DNA of 54,961 nt. Source: JALHST01 sp038316335. Lineage in GTDB: Bacteria > Bacteroidota > Bacteroidia > Flavobacteriales > Flavobacteriaceae. Where the stretch lies: assembly GCA_038316335.1 (NCBI GenBank), contig JBBQAM010000026.1, positions 1 through 54,961 on the forward strand, written 5' to 3'. The translations under genes were made by a program, and so were the position numbers. Every line of letters starts with the position of its first letter. The first letter of the stretch is position 1. The notes beneath the pieces were generated by a model, which saw only the letters and a program-made list of their open reading frames with translations, ran no database searches and was not told the origin of the DNA. Shown piece by piece: positions 34,553 through 43,908 of this stretch.

Positions 34553-37363
34553 GTGACCAAGACACTTATTTATTTCCTAGTGTTTCTATGTTTAAGTTGT
34601 AATCGTCAACAGGAGCGGGGGAACCGTCCCGAATGGATTGTCTCCACACCTGCTGGAAACGAGTTCACTAAAATTGACAAGGCGGGAAGAACCGTTATTC
34701 CCAACGGCCGTTTTATTACCCCGGTAGGGAAGAGTATTGTAACGGCACCCCACCCGTACGGTCTTGCGCTTAGTCCGAATGGCAACGTGGCCGTTACTGC
34801 CAATTCGGGGACTAGCCCGCTTTCTATCACGATTGTGCGGAACATATTATCCGAGCATCCAGAAGTACAGCAAGTACCGCCAGGGCCATCAACAGACGAA
34901 GGCGTCTTGGCTTCGGTTTTTATGGGACTCGCCATTTCTCCCGATAACAAAACGATTTATGTTTCCGGGGGCCAAGAAAACAAAATCTTTCTTTTTGATG
35001 TTGCGACCGGTACTAAAAAAGGTGCAATTGATTGCTCGTATGTTTCTAAAAATGTTGATTATTCCGATGGCTACATCGGTGATCTCAAGTTGGCGAAGGA
35101 TGGAAAAACCTTATACGCGGTCGACCAAATAGGCTTTCGGATGCTTATTATTGATACAGATAAAAAAGTCCTTACCCATTCGGTCCCTGTGGGAAGGTAT
35201 CCTTTTGGAATAGCCCTTTCACCAGACGAAACGAAAGTTTACGTAGCTAATGTGGGCATGTTCGAGTACAACCTCATCAAGGATGGTCCTGGAAGCGATT
35301 CCAAGGTCAAATCTATTGCATATCCGGCGTTCGCGTATGGCTCCAAAGAGATGAAAGAAGGTATTGAAAGTGATTCATTATCGATTCCGGGTCTTGGGGA
35401 TTCAAATGCCATCGAAGCCTTTTCGGTCTTCGCTATAGATCTTAATGATAAAAACAACCCACGGGTGGTCTCAAAAATAAAGACGGGGCATTTGGTCGGG
35501 GCTATGGTCGAAGGCATTCCCGCGGTTGGCGGTTCGAGTCCAAATTCTTTAGTGGCCACTGAGAAATATGTATTTGTCAGCAATGGCAATAACGATAACA
35601 TTTCGGTCATTTCGGTCGAAAATGACACGGTGGTGAACACCATCTATCTAAAACCCGATAATCGAATGCGTCAATTTCGGGGTGTTATCCCGTTTGGACT
35701 AGCTTTAAGTCCGGATCAAAAAAGATTATATGCATGTGAATCGGGCATCAATGCCGTGGCCGTTATTAATACCTCCGACCTTAAAGTAGTGGGCCACATT
35801 CCTACGGGATGGTTTCCCTCCAAAGTTTCCGTCAGCAAAGACGGGGGCAAATTGATCGTCGCGAATGCGAAGGGTTATGGAAGCGGACCTAATGGCGGAA
35901 CAACCTTTGAACTAGGTCCTGAAGGAAGCTATATCGGCTCTTTAATGAAAGGAACGGTTGAGGTTTTGGATATCCCTAGCGATGACGAGCTTACAAAAAT
36001 GACAAATCAGGTCATTGCCAACAATTTTAAATTCATAAAGTCTGACGATCCAATTTTTGAGGAACGCAAAAACAACCCACTTCCGCTTTATCCAAAGGAA
36101 AAGGAAAGTCCTATAAAATACATTGTTTTTATTTCAAAAGAGAATAGAACCTATGATGAGGTTTTTGGTCAAATCAAGAAAGGTCATGGAGACGCCTCCA
36201 TAGCGCGTTATGGGGTAAATTCGTCATTTTCAAATAAAGACAAAACCGATTCCTTGTCAAACATAACCGTTATGCCGAATCATTTGGCGCTAGCGCGACA
36301 ATTCGCGATTTCTGACAACTTCTATGTCGATGCCGATGTTTCAGCAGATGGCCACCGATGGTTGGTAGACACCTATCCCAATGAATGGTGCGAAACTGCA
36401 ACGGCCGCAAGTTACGGGGGAAATCGTGAATACAAGGAGGGGTCAAAGGCGCCGGGTGTTTTTGCAATGAATGGAGCAGCCGGGGCGATATATCCCGAGG
36501 ATTATAATGAAGCAGGTTCAATGTGGGACCATCTTGAGCGGCACAAGGCCCGATTTTATAATTTCGGTTTTAGTATTATGTTCGAACCTGCCTTGTATAA
36601 ATCGGAATATAAATATACAGGCATACAACAGTATATTAACTATCCCATGCCCCAGCCACTTTTCGACCGTACTTCAAAAATGTTTCCCACATTTAATATG
36701 GGTATACCGGATCAATTTCGTGTCGATCAATTTATTAAGGAATTCGATGAAAAATGGTATCCCGGCAAGGAGGAATTGCCACAATTGCTTACAGTAATCC
36801 TTCCCAATGACCATGGGGCTGGGGAACGACCAGATGAGGGTTATCCCTTTCGGGAAAGCTATATGGCCGATAATGATTTGGCAGTGGGGCGCATCGTCGA
36901 ATTTCTTTCCCATACGCCCCAATGGAAAAATATGTTGATCGTGATTACCGAAGACGATGCCCAAAATGGGGTAGACCATATCGATGCACATCGCAGTATT
37001 TTGATGCTTATTTCTCCATGGGTCAAGCGAGACTATGTGAGCAGCGTACATTATAGTTTTGGGAGTCTGTTTAAGTCATTTTGGAATATTTTGGGGCTTC
37101 CCTATTTAAATCAATATGACGCTGCGGCCAATGATCTTAGTGATTTTTTCACTTCAAAACCCGACTTTACACCTTATAATGGCATTGAGGTGAACATGCA
37201 CATGTTTGACCCACAAAAAGCGCTAAGTCCGTTCGATGAAAATTTTAACTGGCAGGCGGTTGAGGAATCTCCACAAATCGATGATAAGGAGGACATGTAC
37301 AAGGATAGCAAGGAACAAGATCAATATCGTTTAGAAAATCGAGAAAAAAACAAGGTTCAATAG
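34553..37363 (+). CDS. YncE-like propeller fused to an alkaline-phosphatase-superfamily phosphoesterase (lipoprotein)
   Basis: A 936-residue protein starting at GTG 34553. The lipoprotein signal ends in LCLSC (Cys16). Residues about 40-500 form a YncE-type seven-bladed propeller, with repeats such as PYGLALSPNGNVAVTANSG, PFGIALSPDETKVYVAN and SKVSVSKDGGKLIVAN. Residues about 510-930 are a phosphoesterase of the phospholipase C/acid phosphatase (PF04185-like) type: FISKENRTYDEVFG, NFYVDADVSADGHRW, TVILPNDHGAG, VITEDDAQNGVDHIDAHRS and ISPWVKRD. Metal-ligand residues appear conserved. It is likely to hydrolyse a phosphate mono- or diester at the cell surface. The fusion is a known architecture, but its substrate is not established. 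Confidence 0.87.
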   Translation: MTKTLIYFLVFLCLSCNRQQERGNRPEWIVSTPAGNEFTKIDKAGRTVIPNGRFITPVGKSIVTAPHPYGLALSPNGNVAVTANSGTSPLSITIVRNILSEHPEVQQVPPGPSTDEGVLASVFMGLAISPDNKTIYVSGGQENKIFLFDVATGTKKGAIDCSYVSKNVDYSDGYIGDLKLAKDGKTLYAVDQIGFRMLIIDTDKKVLTHSVPVGRYPFGIALSPDETKVYVANVGMFEYNLIKDGPGSDSKVKSIAYPAFAYGSKEMKEGIESDSLSIPGLGDSNAIEAFSVFAIDLNDKNNPRVVSKIKTGHLVGAMVEGIPAVGGSSPNSLVATEKYVFVSNGNNDNISVISVENDTVVNTIYLKPDNRMRQFRGVIPFGLALSPDQKRLYACESGINAVAVINTSDLKVVGHIPTGWFPSKVSVSKDGGKLIVANAKGYGSGPNGGTTFELGPEGSYIGSLMKGTVEVLDIPSDDELTKMTNQVIANNFKFIKSDDPIFEERKNNPLPLYPKEKESPIKYIVFISKENRTYDEVFGQIKKGHGDASIARYGVNSSFSNKDKTDSLSNITVMPNHLALARQFAISDNFYVDADVSADGHRWLVDTYPNEWCETATAASYGGNREYKEGSKAPGVFAMNGAAGAIYPEDYNEAGSMWDHLERHKARFYNFGFSIMFEPALYKSEYKYTGIQQYINYPMPQPLFDRTSKMFPTFNMGIPDQFRVDQFIKEFDEKWYPGKEELPQLLTVILPNDHGAGERPDEGYPFRESYMADNDLAVGRIVEFLSHTPQWKNMLIVITEDDAQNGVDHIDAHRSILMLISPWVKRDYVSSVHYSFGSLFKSFWNILGLPYLNQYDAAANDLSDFFTSKPDFTPYNGIEVNMHMFDPQKALSPFDENFNWQAVEESPQIDDKEDMYKDSKEQDQYRLENREKNKVQ

Positions 37364-37456
37364 ATTGGCCGATGATTGATTTTCGATGGTCCCAGTTTAT
37401 TAAATGGTAATGAATTTTCGGTTTATATCCCTATTTTTAAAATATAATACAGCAAA

Positions 37457-39598
37457 ATGATTTTTAGACCTGCTTTTTCGATCTATACGTTGGTATTTGG
37501 GTTAGCCCTATTTTTTATGGGTTGCCATCGTTCGGAAAAAACAGCAGGGAACCAAAAAGAATATACCACTTGGACCTCTTATTTAGGAGATCCCGGACGT
37601 AGCCACTACTCTACCCTCTCGCAAATATCCCCAAAGAACGTATTGAACCTCAAAGTAGCATGGCGGTATGAAGCACCCGATTGGGGGCAAATGCAGATGA
37701 ATCCCATTGTAGTAGACTCCATACTATATGGGGTTACCGCCGCACTAAGGGCCGTCGCGCTCAATGCTGCAACGGGCGAGGAGATTTGGCGTTTCGGTGA
37801 TTCCTTGCAAGTAGGGCACTCCACGAGCCGTGGGGTTTCCTTTTGGCAAAAAAACAATGATAAGCGCATACTCTATACCGCAGGTCCATTTCTATTTGCT
37901 TTAGACGCGATTACGGGAAAACCCATCGCTTCCTTTGGTACCGGGGGAAAGATCGATCTTCGCTCTGGAATGCCGGCAAGTGCCAAGGATAAGTTCGTTA
38001 TTTCCAATACCCCAGGAACCATTTTTGATGACCTTATCGTTATGCCCTTGCGATTATCAGAGGATGCTGGTGCTGCACCGGGTGATATCATTGCCTTCAA
38101 TATTATTACGGGAGCTCCCGCATGGGTTTTTCATACCATCCCATATCCTAACGAACAGGGCTCTGAAACCTGGGACAACAAGGAAGTCTATAAAGATGGT
38201 GTTACCGGGGCAGGTAATAATTGGGCAGGCATGGCACTAGATGAGGAACGAGGCATCTTATATGTGCCTACAGGTTCGGCTGCGCCTGATTTTTATGGCG
38301 GTTTTCGCACGGGAAGCAATCTATACACGAATTGTCTTCTCGCCCTTGATGCTCGGACCGGAAAACGAATCTGGCATTTTCAATTTACACATCATGATAT
38401 TTGGGATCGTGATCCTCCAGCACCCCCTAATTTACTAATGATTGAGCGGGATGGGGAAAAAATTCCAGCCGTCGCCCAAGTGACCAAACAGGGCTATGTT
38501 TTTGTGTTTAATCGCCTATCGGGGGCACCTCTTTTCGATGTTAAGGAAGTAGAAGTGCCCGCTTCTACTTTAAAAGGAGAACGAGCATGGAATACCCAGC
38601 CTTTTCCTGAAAAGCCAAAACCATTTTCTAGGCAATCGCCCTCTTTGACCAAAGATGATGTGAGTCCGTATGCAGAAAATGCGGATTCCCTGCGGCAGAT
38701 TTTGATCCATGCCGATAAGCGCATCTATGCACCTCCAGGTCTTGACCCCGTTTTGTTATTTCCTGGTTATGACGGTGGGGCCGAATGGGGAGGGGCTGCA
38801 TCGGATCCAAACGAAGGTATTCTCTACGTAAATTCAAACGAAATGGCTTGGATCCTTCAGATGCGACAAAACGATGGGGTCTCTGCCAAAATGCCCTTGG
38901 GCGAAGCTACTTATATGAACTATTGTGTTGCCTGTCACCAAAAAGATCGAAAAGGACGAATTGCAAGCGGATTTCCTTCATTATTGAACATCAAGGATAA
39001 AATGGGCCAAAAGGATGCTTCCGCAACAATTTCAAATGGAAGAGGAATGATGCCCGGTTTTCCGAATATTTCAAAGGAAGATAAAGCGGCGCTTCTAAAA
39101 TTTCTATACGATGAAGGAGATAAAAGTGAAGCGCCCGAAACCACCGAAAACCCGTCCTTACCAGTGGTGCCCTACAAACATACAGGTTATAATAAGTTTT
39201 TAGATACTAACGGGCTCCCTGCAATTTCGCCCCCATGGGGTACCCTCCATGCGATTGATCTTAATACAGGCGATTATGTTTGGTCGATCCCCTTGGGAGA
39301 AACCATGCCTTTGAAGGAAAAAGGGTTTCCGACGACAGGTACCGAAAGCTACGGAGGCCCCGTAATAACCGCCAACGGTCTTTTATTCATTGCGGGCACT
39401 AAAGATGGTTATTTCAGGGCCTTTGATAGGCGAACCGGGAAACTGCTTTGGGAATATAAATTGCCCGCCCCTGCTTTTGCAACTCCCGCAATGTATGAGG
39501 TGAATGGGAAGCAATTCATCGCCGTTGCCTGTGGGGGGGAGAAATTAGGGACTGAAAAAGGCAATCAGATTGTTGCTTTCGCATTGGATAACGAGTGA
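37457..39598 (+). CDS. PQQ-dependent dehydrogenase with inserted cytochrome c domain
   Basis: A 713-residue quinoprotein of the membrane-anchored glucose-dehydrogenase class. The signal peptide ends in FFMGC (lipobox, Cys23). The eight-bladed propeller shows tryptophan-docking strands (VAWRYEAPDWGQ, ALNAATGEEIWRF, ALDARTGKRIWHFQFTHHDIWDRD, AIDLNTGDYVWSIPLG, AFDRRTGKLLWEYKLPAP). A class I cytochrome c is inserted late in the propeller, with the haem motif CVACH at Cys490, Cys493 and His494, and a likely Met ligand in GRGMMPGFP. Electrons would pass from sugar or alcohol to PQQ, then haem, then the respiratory chain. No pqq biosynthesis genes lie in the window. Confidence 0.92.
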   Translation: MIFRPAFSIYTLVFGLALFFMGCHRSEKTAGNQKEYTTWTSYLGDPGRSHYSTLSQISPKNVLNLKVAWRYEAPDWGQMQMNPIVVDSILYGVTAALRAVALNAATGEEIWRFGDSLQVGHSTSRGVSFWQKNNDKRILYTAGPFLFALDAITGKPIASFGTGGKIDLRSGMPASAKDKFVISNTPGTIFDDLIVMPLRLSEDAGAAPGDIIAFNIITGAPAWVFHTIPYPNEQGSETWDNKEVYKDGVTGAGNNWAGMALDEERGILYVPTGSAAPDFYGGFRTGSNLYTNCLLALDARTGKRIWHFQFTHHDIWDRDPPAPPNLLMIERDGEKIPAVAQVTKQGYVFVFNRLSGAPLFDVKEVEVPASTLKGERAWNTQPFPEKPKPFSRQSPSLTKDDVSPYAENADSLRQILIHADKRIYAPPGLDPVLLFPGYDGGAEWGGAASDPNEGILYVNSNEMAWILQMRQNDGVSAKMPLGEATYMNYCVACHQKDRKGRIASGFPSLLNIKDKMGQKDASATISNGRGMMPGFPNISKEDKAALLKFLYDEGDKSEAPETTENPSLPVVPYKHTGYNKFLDTNGLPAISPPWGTLHAIDLNTGDYVWSIPLGETMPLKEKGFPTTGTESYGGPVITANGLLFIAGTKDGYFRAFDRRTGKLLWEYKLPAPAFATPAMYEVNGKQFIAVACGGEKLGTEKGNQIVAFALDNE

Positions 39599-39725
39599 AT
39601 GTTGGCTGCTCTTCCAACTGGCAGAAAGACATTGACTAAATACGATATGGCAATAAATATACGGGCAGAAGTTCGTTACTAATTGGTATCCTTCACTTTG
39701 GGGATTCCTTGTTATCTTAAATAGT

Positions 39726-40787
39726 ATGGAACAAATCAAAATATTGGTTATAGGTTGCGGAAACATGGGAACTTCCCATGCAAGGGCATATCAACGATTA
39801 AAAGGTTTTGAAATCGTAGGTTTGGTAAGTCGAAAAGCCGAAAGTCGTGTAAAACTCTCAATAGAATTAGGGGGTTGTCCAACATTCGCGAGCTTTGATG
39901 AAGCTTTGGCCAAAACAAAACCCGATGCGGTTTCTATAAATACCTATCCTGATTCCCATGCCGTCTATATTCAGGCAGCGCTGAAGGCCAATGCCCATGT
40001 TTTTGTCGAAAAACCCTTGGCCCTGACAGTAGCGGAAGCGCAAGGTCTCGTTGATTTAGCGATTGAAAAAAACAGAAAATTAGTAGTAGGCTATATTCTA
40101 CGGGTCCACCCAGCTTGGACAAAATTCGTTTCCATCGCTAGAACTCTAGGCAAACCCTTGGTAATGCGTATGAACCTTAACCAACAAAGTTCTGGAAAAC
40201 ACTGGTACACCCATAAGCAGTTAATGCTTTCGATGTCGCCTATTGTCGACTGTGGTGTTCATTATGTAGACATCATGTGTTTGATGACGGGTTCGGTACC
40301 CCATAGCGTTAGTGCCATTGGTGCGCGTCTAACCGATGAAATTGATTCTGAAATGTATAATTACGGACAATTACAAGTGCGGTTTAAAGACGGTTCTGTG
40401 GGTTGGTATGAAGCCGGCTGGGGACCTATGATGAGCGAAACCGCTTTTTTCGTAAAGGATGTGATTGGCCCATTGGGCAGTGTTTCGATTGTTGACGAAG
40501 CAAAGGGCGATTCAGATAATGTGGATAGCCACTCAAAAACAGGTGCATTAAAATTGCATCATTCCTGTACCGACTTAAATGGAAAATTTACCAAAACCGA
40601 TGAGATTATCGACACATCAGATGAGCCCGATCATGACGGCCTATGTCAATTGGAGCAAGAATATTTTTTAAAGGCCATTGTCGAAGACCTTGATATGAGT
40701 GACCATCTTCGGGATGCCGTAAACAGTTTGAAAATCGTATTGGCTGCCGACGAGTCTTTCAGGACGGGTATGACCGTAGTCTTATAG
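39726..40787 (+). CDS. Gfo/Idh/MocA family NAD(P)-dependent oxidoreductase
   Basis: A 353-residue cytosolic dehydrogenase. The Rossmann fold begins with ILVIGCGNMGTSHARAY near residues 7-22. The EKP motif (FVEKPLAL) near 97 carries the catalytic-region Lys, and a downstream DCGVHYVDIMCL segment holds the usual Asp-x-x-x-His. The C-terminal alpha/beta domain includes the strand GSVGWYEAGWGPM. Family members oxidise or reduce sugars, inositols and sugar-derived compounds. It closes the plus-strand sugar cluster, after a 127-base gap from the PQQ dehydrogenase, and could act on the same class of substrates. The substrate cannot be read from sequence. Confidence 0.9.
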   Translation: MEQIKILVIGCGNMGTSHARAYQRLKGFEIVGLVSRKAESRVKLSIELGGCPTFASFDEALAKTKPDAVSINTYPDSHAVYIQAALKANAHVFVEKPLALTVAEAQGLVDLAIEKNRKLVVGYILRVHPAWTKFVSIARTLGKPLVMRMNLNQQSSGKHWYTHKQLMLSMSPIVDCGVHYVDIMCLMTGSVPHSVSAIGARLTDEIDSEMYNYGQLQVRFKDGSVGWYEAGWGPMMSETAFFVKDVIGPLGSVSIVDEAKGDSDNVDSHSKTGALKLHHSCTDLNGKFTKTDEIIDTSDEPDHDGLCQLEQEYFLKAIVEDLDMSDHLRDAVNSLKIVLAADESFRTGMTVVL

Positions 40788-40825
40788 TCTTTTGGTGTAC
40801 CCTTCAGCGCTCGATGAATCGCAAA

Positions 40826-42013
40826 TTAATCCTTAAACGCGGGAGCATTGTTTAAATTGATACGTTGGACCTCTTTTTCTTCTAAAATCCTTTTAGATCG
40901 TAGATAACGATTAAAATTCCATTCATCAAAATTCTTTGCATTCCTGTCCATACTGCTTATGCGAACCATATCCGAGGCATGTATAAATTCATTGTTTCCG
41001 ATCCACATTCCAACATGAACGACTTTTTCTGAAGTAGAATCGGTCTCCTTTTTCCCAAAAAAAAGCAAATCCCCTACTTCCAAATTTTCAAAATTACGAG
41101 TCGAATCGATTGCTTTTCCCGAATGTACCTGTTGCGAAGCGTCCCTAGGTAAAACCATCCCGTTCAAAAAATAAATGGTCTTGGTAAAACCACTGCAATC
41201 AAGTCCTTTGGTAGAAGTACCCCCCCAAAGATAGGGTACTCCCATCATTGATTTCGCGGTTGCCGTGAGACTTTCAGCGTTCGGATGCAATGCTTCCAAC
41301 CATGAATTAAACTCCTGGGCCTCTTTTTTAGAGACATAGGCCTGTCTTCCATCAGGATATTGAACTTTATAATAGTCGTCTTGTATTGAAAGAATTTCTA
41401 GTACATCACCCGCCACCAAATCAGAAACAATTTGGGACGAACTGTCGGGAGTTTCGTAGGATTGACCGTAGGTTTTCAAATAGATGATCTTATCGGTTTT
41501 CTTCTGTTTGAAGAAGTCCTGATCGTCAACCAGCTCTAACCCGCCGGCATCGACCCAGGCCAAATAGTTATCAGGGGTTTGCACATAGTACCAACCGTCC
41601 TCCTTTTTATAAACCTTTAACGCGGTCCCCAAAGTGGCCTGTGTAGCCATTTCGGCGGAATGCCTTGGTTCACTTCGTAGGTTCGCTACTGATATTTTGA
41701 CAATTGCATGGGTCTTTCCGCCAAGTGTTCCTGACGGCAATAATGCAATACTGTCGATAAATTCAATCTTTTTGGAAGCCAATCGGTTCTTTAAGGCTGT
41801 AACGGCCGCTGGTAAATTACTTTCTCCTCGTAAAACATACCCGTTTGCTGTTTGAAAGACATCCGCTTTGAAAAGTGCAACCCGTTTGTCGGGTGCGAAT
41901 TCATGGGCTACCTCTAAAATCTGATTTTGAATTTGAGCTTCTTGATTATGCGTTGTGCATGCCCCGATTACTAATGTCCCTATTAGAAAAATATACTTTA
42001 GATAGCGTTCCAT
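40826..42013 (-). CDS. NlpC/P60 (C40) peptidoglycan endopeptidase lipoprotein with SH3-like domains
   Basis: A 395-residue envelope protein. The frame opens 20 codons earlier, but ATG 42013 is followed at once by a lipoprotein signal ending TLVIGAC (Cys19). Two SH3b-type domains are seen (VANLRSEPRHSAEMATQA near 130 and QSYETPDSSSQIVSDL near 205). The C-terminal C40 domain has Cys in LDCSGFTKT, His in VVHVGMWIG and the third residue in EFIHASDMV. The enzyme class cleaves gamma-D-glutamyl-diaminopimelate bonds in cell-wall peptides, for growth or recycling. The gene is convergent with the Gfo/Idh/MocA gene and divergent from the methyltransferase. Confidence 0.92.
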   Translation of the reverse strand: MERYLKYIFLIGTLVIGACTTHNQEAQIQNQILEVAHEFAPDKRVALFKADVFQTANGYVLRGESNLPAAVTALKNRLASKKIEFIDSIALLPSGTLGGKTHAIVKISVANLRSEPRHSAEMATQATLGTALKVYKKEDGWYYVQTPDNYLAWVDAGGLELVDDQDFFKQKKTDKIIYLKTYGQSYETPDSSSQIVSDLVAGDVLEILSIQDDYYKVQYPDGRQAYVSKKEAQEFNSWLEALHPNAESLTATAKSMMGVPYLWGGTSTKGLDCSGFTKTIYFLNGMVLPRDASQQVHSGKAIDSTRNFENLEVGDLLFFGKKETDSTSEKVVHVGMWIGNNEFIHASDMVRISSMDRNAKNFDEWNFNRYLRSKRILEEKEVQRINLNNAPAFKD

Positions 42014-42170
42014 GGTGCCGTATGTTTTGACAAAATTAACCTTATTCATAAAACAGACTAGTTTAAGGAACACCGGATGGCTTAAAATGGATCCTTTATA
42101 AAAAATTCGATGTTGTCAATTAAGGCACCTCTTACAGTAGGAGCATCATTTTTCCTTAAATTCGCCAAGG

Positions 42171-43397
42171 ATGAAAAAACTTAAGGTAATCGAACTTTTC
42201 GCCGGTGTAGGTGGTTTCCGATTGGGATTGGAAAAGACCCATAAATTTGAGGTCGTTTGGAGCAACCAATGGGAGCCTGCTACCAAAACGCAGCATGCCT
42301 CAAAGGTTTATGTGGCCCGTTTTGGAAGTCAAGGTCATACTTCTGTTGATATCGCAGCTGTCAAATCAAACGACATCCCCGATGCCGACCTCTTGGTAGG
42401 TGGATTTCCCTGTCAAGATTATTCTGTGGCTACTTCCTTACAAAATTCAAAAGGCCTAATCGGTAAAAAGGGTGTGCTTTGGTGGAGCATACACCGTATT
42501 CTTTCAGAAAAGAAAGACCCCCCTAAATACTTGCTCTTCGAAAATGTGGACCGTCTTTTAAAATCACCCGCTACACAGCGCGGCCGGGATTTTGCGATTA
42601 TTCTCAAAAGCCTTGACGAATTGGGATATGCCGTTGAGTGGCGTGTTATCAATGCTGCAGATTATGGCATGCCACAAAGACGCAGGCGTATTTTTTTCCT
42701 AGGATATCATAAATCGACACGATTGCATTCCTCGTTGTTGAATGCCAACAAAATCGATTGGATAAATACATTGGGTACCATGGCTTCTGCATTTCCCATC
42801 AAAATTGCATCCAAGGGACTAAAGACAATCGCATTGTCGGGAAGTTTAGTGGAAATATCCCAAACTTTCAATATGGGGAAAAAACTATCTCCATTTGAAA
42901 ATGCGGGTGTATTTATAGCTGGTAAGGCATTTACGATGAAGACTTTTCCTGGGTATGAGGGAAAACAGATTTGCCTGGGTGATGTATTGCAAAACGGGGA
43001 AGTCAACGAGACTTATTTTATTGAGCCTGGTGATTTCACGAAATGGAAGTATCTTAAAGGGGGCAAAAAGGAAACACGAACCTCAAAAGATGGTTTTACG
43101 TACCACTATAGTGAGGGGGCCATGGTTTTTCCCGATGTGCTTGATAAGGCTTCACGTACCATAATTACTGGTGAAGGCGGTGCGAGTCCGTCTCGGTTCA
43201 AGCATGTGGTCCAAACCGGTAAGGGCCTTCGTCGATTGACCCCGGTCGAATTAGAACGCCTAAATATGTTTCCCGACAATCATACATTGCTCGCAGGAAT
43301 TAGCGATGTCAAACGGGCGTTTTTTATGGGAAATGCCTTGGTGGTGGGGGTTGTTGAGAAAATTGGACGGGTGTTGGCGCATCGAATTTTACCTTAG
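42171..43397 (+). CDS. DNA (cytosine-5) methyltransferase
   Basis: A 408-residue C5 methyltransferase with all core motifs: I FAGVGGFRLG (10-19), IV GGFPCQDYSVA with nucleophile Cys81, VI FENVDRLL, VIII QRRRRIFFLGY, IX RRLTPVELERLNMFPD and X GNALVV. The variable target-recognition region between VIII and IX spans about 160 residues. It transfers a methyl group from S-adenosylmethionine to cytosine at an unknown site. A TAAATTCG element ends six bases before the ATG. No standard restriction endonuclease follows. The only neighbour is the small gene at 43506, so it may be an orphan epigenetic methylase or part of a minimal restriction-modification pair. Confidence 0.93.
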   Translation: MKKLKVIELFAGVGGFRLGLEKTHKFEVVWSNQWEPATKTQHASKVYVARFGSQGHTSVDIAAVKSNDIPDADLLVGGFPCQDYSVATSLQNSKGLIGKKGVLWWSIHRILSEKKDPPKYLLFENVDRLLKSPATQRGRDFAIILKSLDELGYAVEWRVINAADYGMPQRRRRIFFLGYHKSTRLHSSLLNANKIDWINTLGTMASAFPIKIASKGLKTIALSGSLVEISQTFNMGKKLSPFENAGVFIAGKAFTMKTFPGYEGKQICLGDVLQNGEVNETYFIEPGDFTKWKYLKGGKKETRTSKDGFTYHYSEGAMVFPDVLDKASRTIITGEGGASPSRFKHVVQTGKGLRRLTPVELERLNMFPDNHTLLAGISDVKRAFFMGNALVVGVVEKIGRVLAHRILP

Positions 43398-43505
43398 GTA
43401 CACAAATTGATTTGATGCTCGTTTTAGTATGCTTAAAATCATAAACTCCTGTTAATCAGTATCAAAAAATTAGGATTATTCGAAATTTATAGTATCTTGT
43501 GAATT

Positions 43506-43883
43506 ATGGTACAAATAGATAAGTCTGATAATACGGCATTTTTTGAGAAATCGATCCATCATTTAGAAGCGACTGGTTTCGAGAATATCCAAGCAGATAT
43601 AGAGGGATATGAAACCCCGAAATCTTATCTTCGGAAAGGCACCAACTCTAAAATTACCCCGGATATCGTGGCCCTAAAGAATGGTCGAAAATACTTTTTC
43701 GAAATAAGTCTAAAATCCGAAAAACCTCGATTATTGAAGTCGAAATGGTTATTTTTAGATACCCTTAGTAGAATGAATTCAGATTATTTTCGCATCATAA
43801 CTACGAAGGGGCACTATAAGTTTACCGATACGATGTTAGAGGATATCAATCTTTCCAATAAGTCACTCATTCGACTTTCTTAA
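43506..43883 (+). CDS. Small protein with PD-(D/E)XK-like motif, unknown function
   Basis: A 125-residue protein without signal peptide. A helix (FFEKSIHHLEATGF) is followed by a beta-hairpin-like core, TPDIVALKNGRKYFFEISLK, with Asp53, Glu66 and Lys70. The order Pro-Asp, hydrophobic strand, then Glu near a Lys resembles the PD-(D/E)XK nuclease core, although the spacing Glu-x3-Lys is not canonical (the standard is Glu-x-Lys; Ser68 occupies that place). It lies 108 bases downstream of the methyltransferase in the same direction, with a TATCTTGT near-match to the -7 element just upstream of the ATG, so it may have its own promoter. It could be a restriction-like nuclease, a repair nuclease or an inactive relative; I cannot decide. 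Confidence 0.7.
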   Translation: MVQIDKSDNTAFFEKSIHHLEATGFENIQADIEGYETPKSYLRKGTNSKITPDIVALKNGRKYFFEISLKSEKPRLLKSKWLFLDTLSRMNSDYFRIITTKGHYKFTDTMLEDINLSNKSLIRLS

Positions 43884-43908
43884 TCGTGAAAGCGATAAAC
43901 CATTGATT

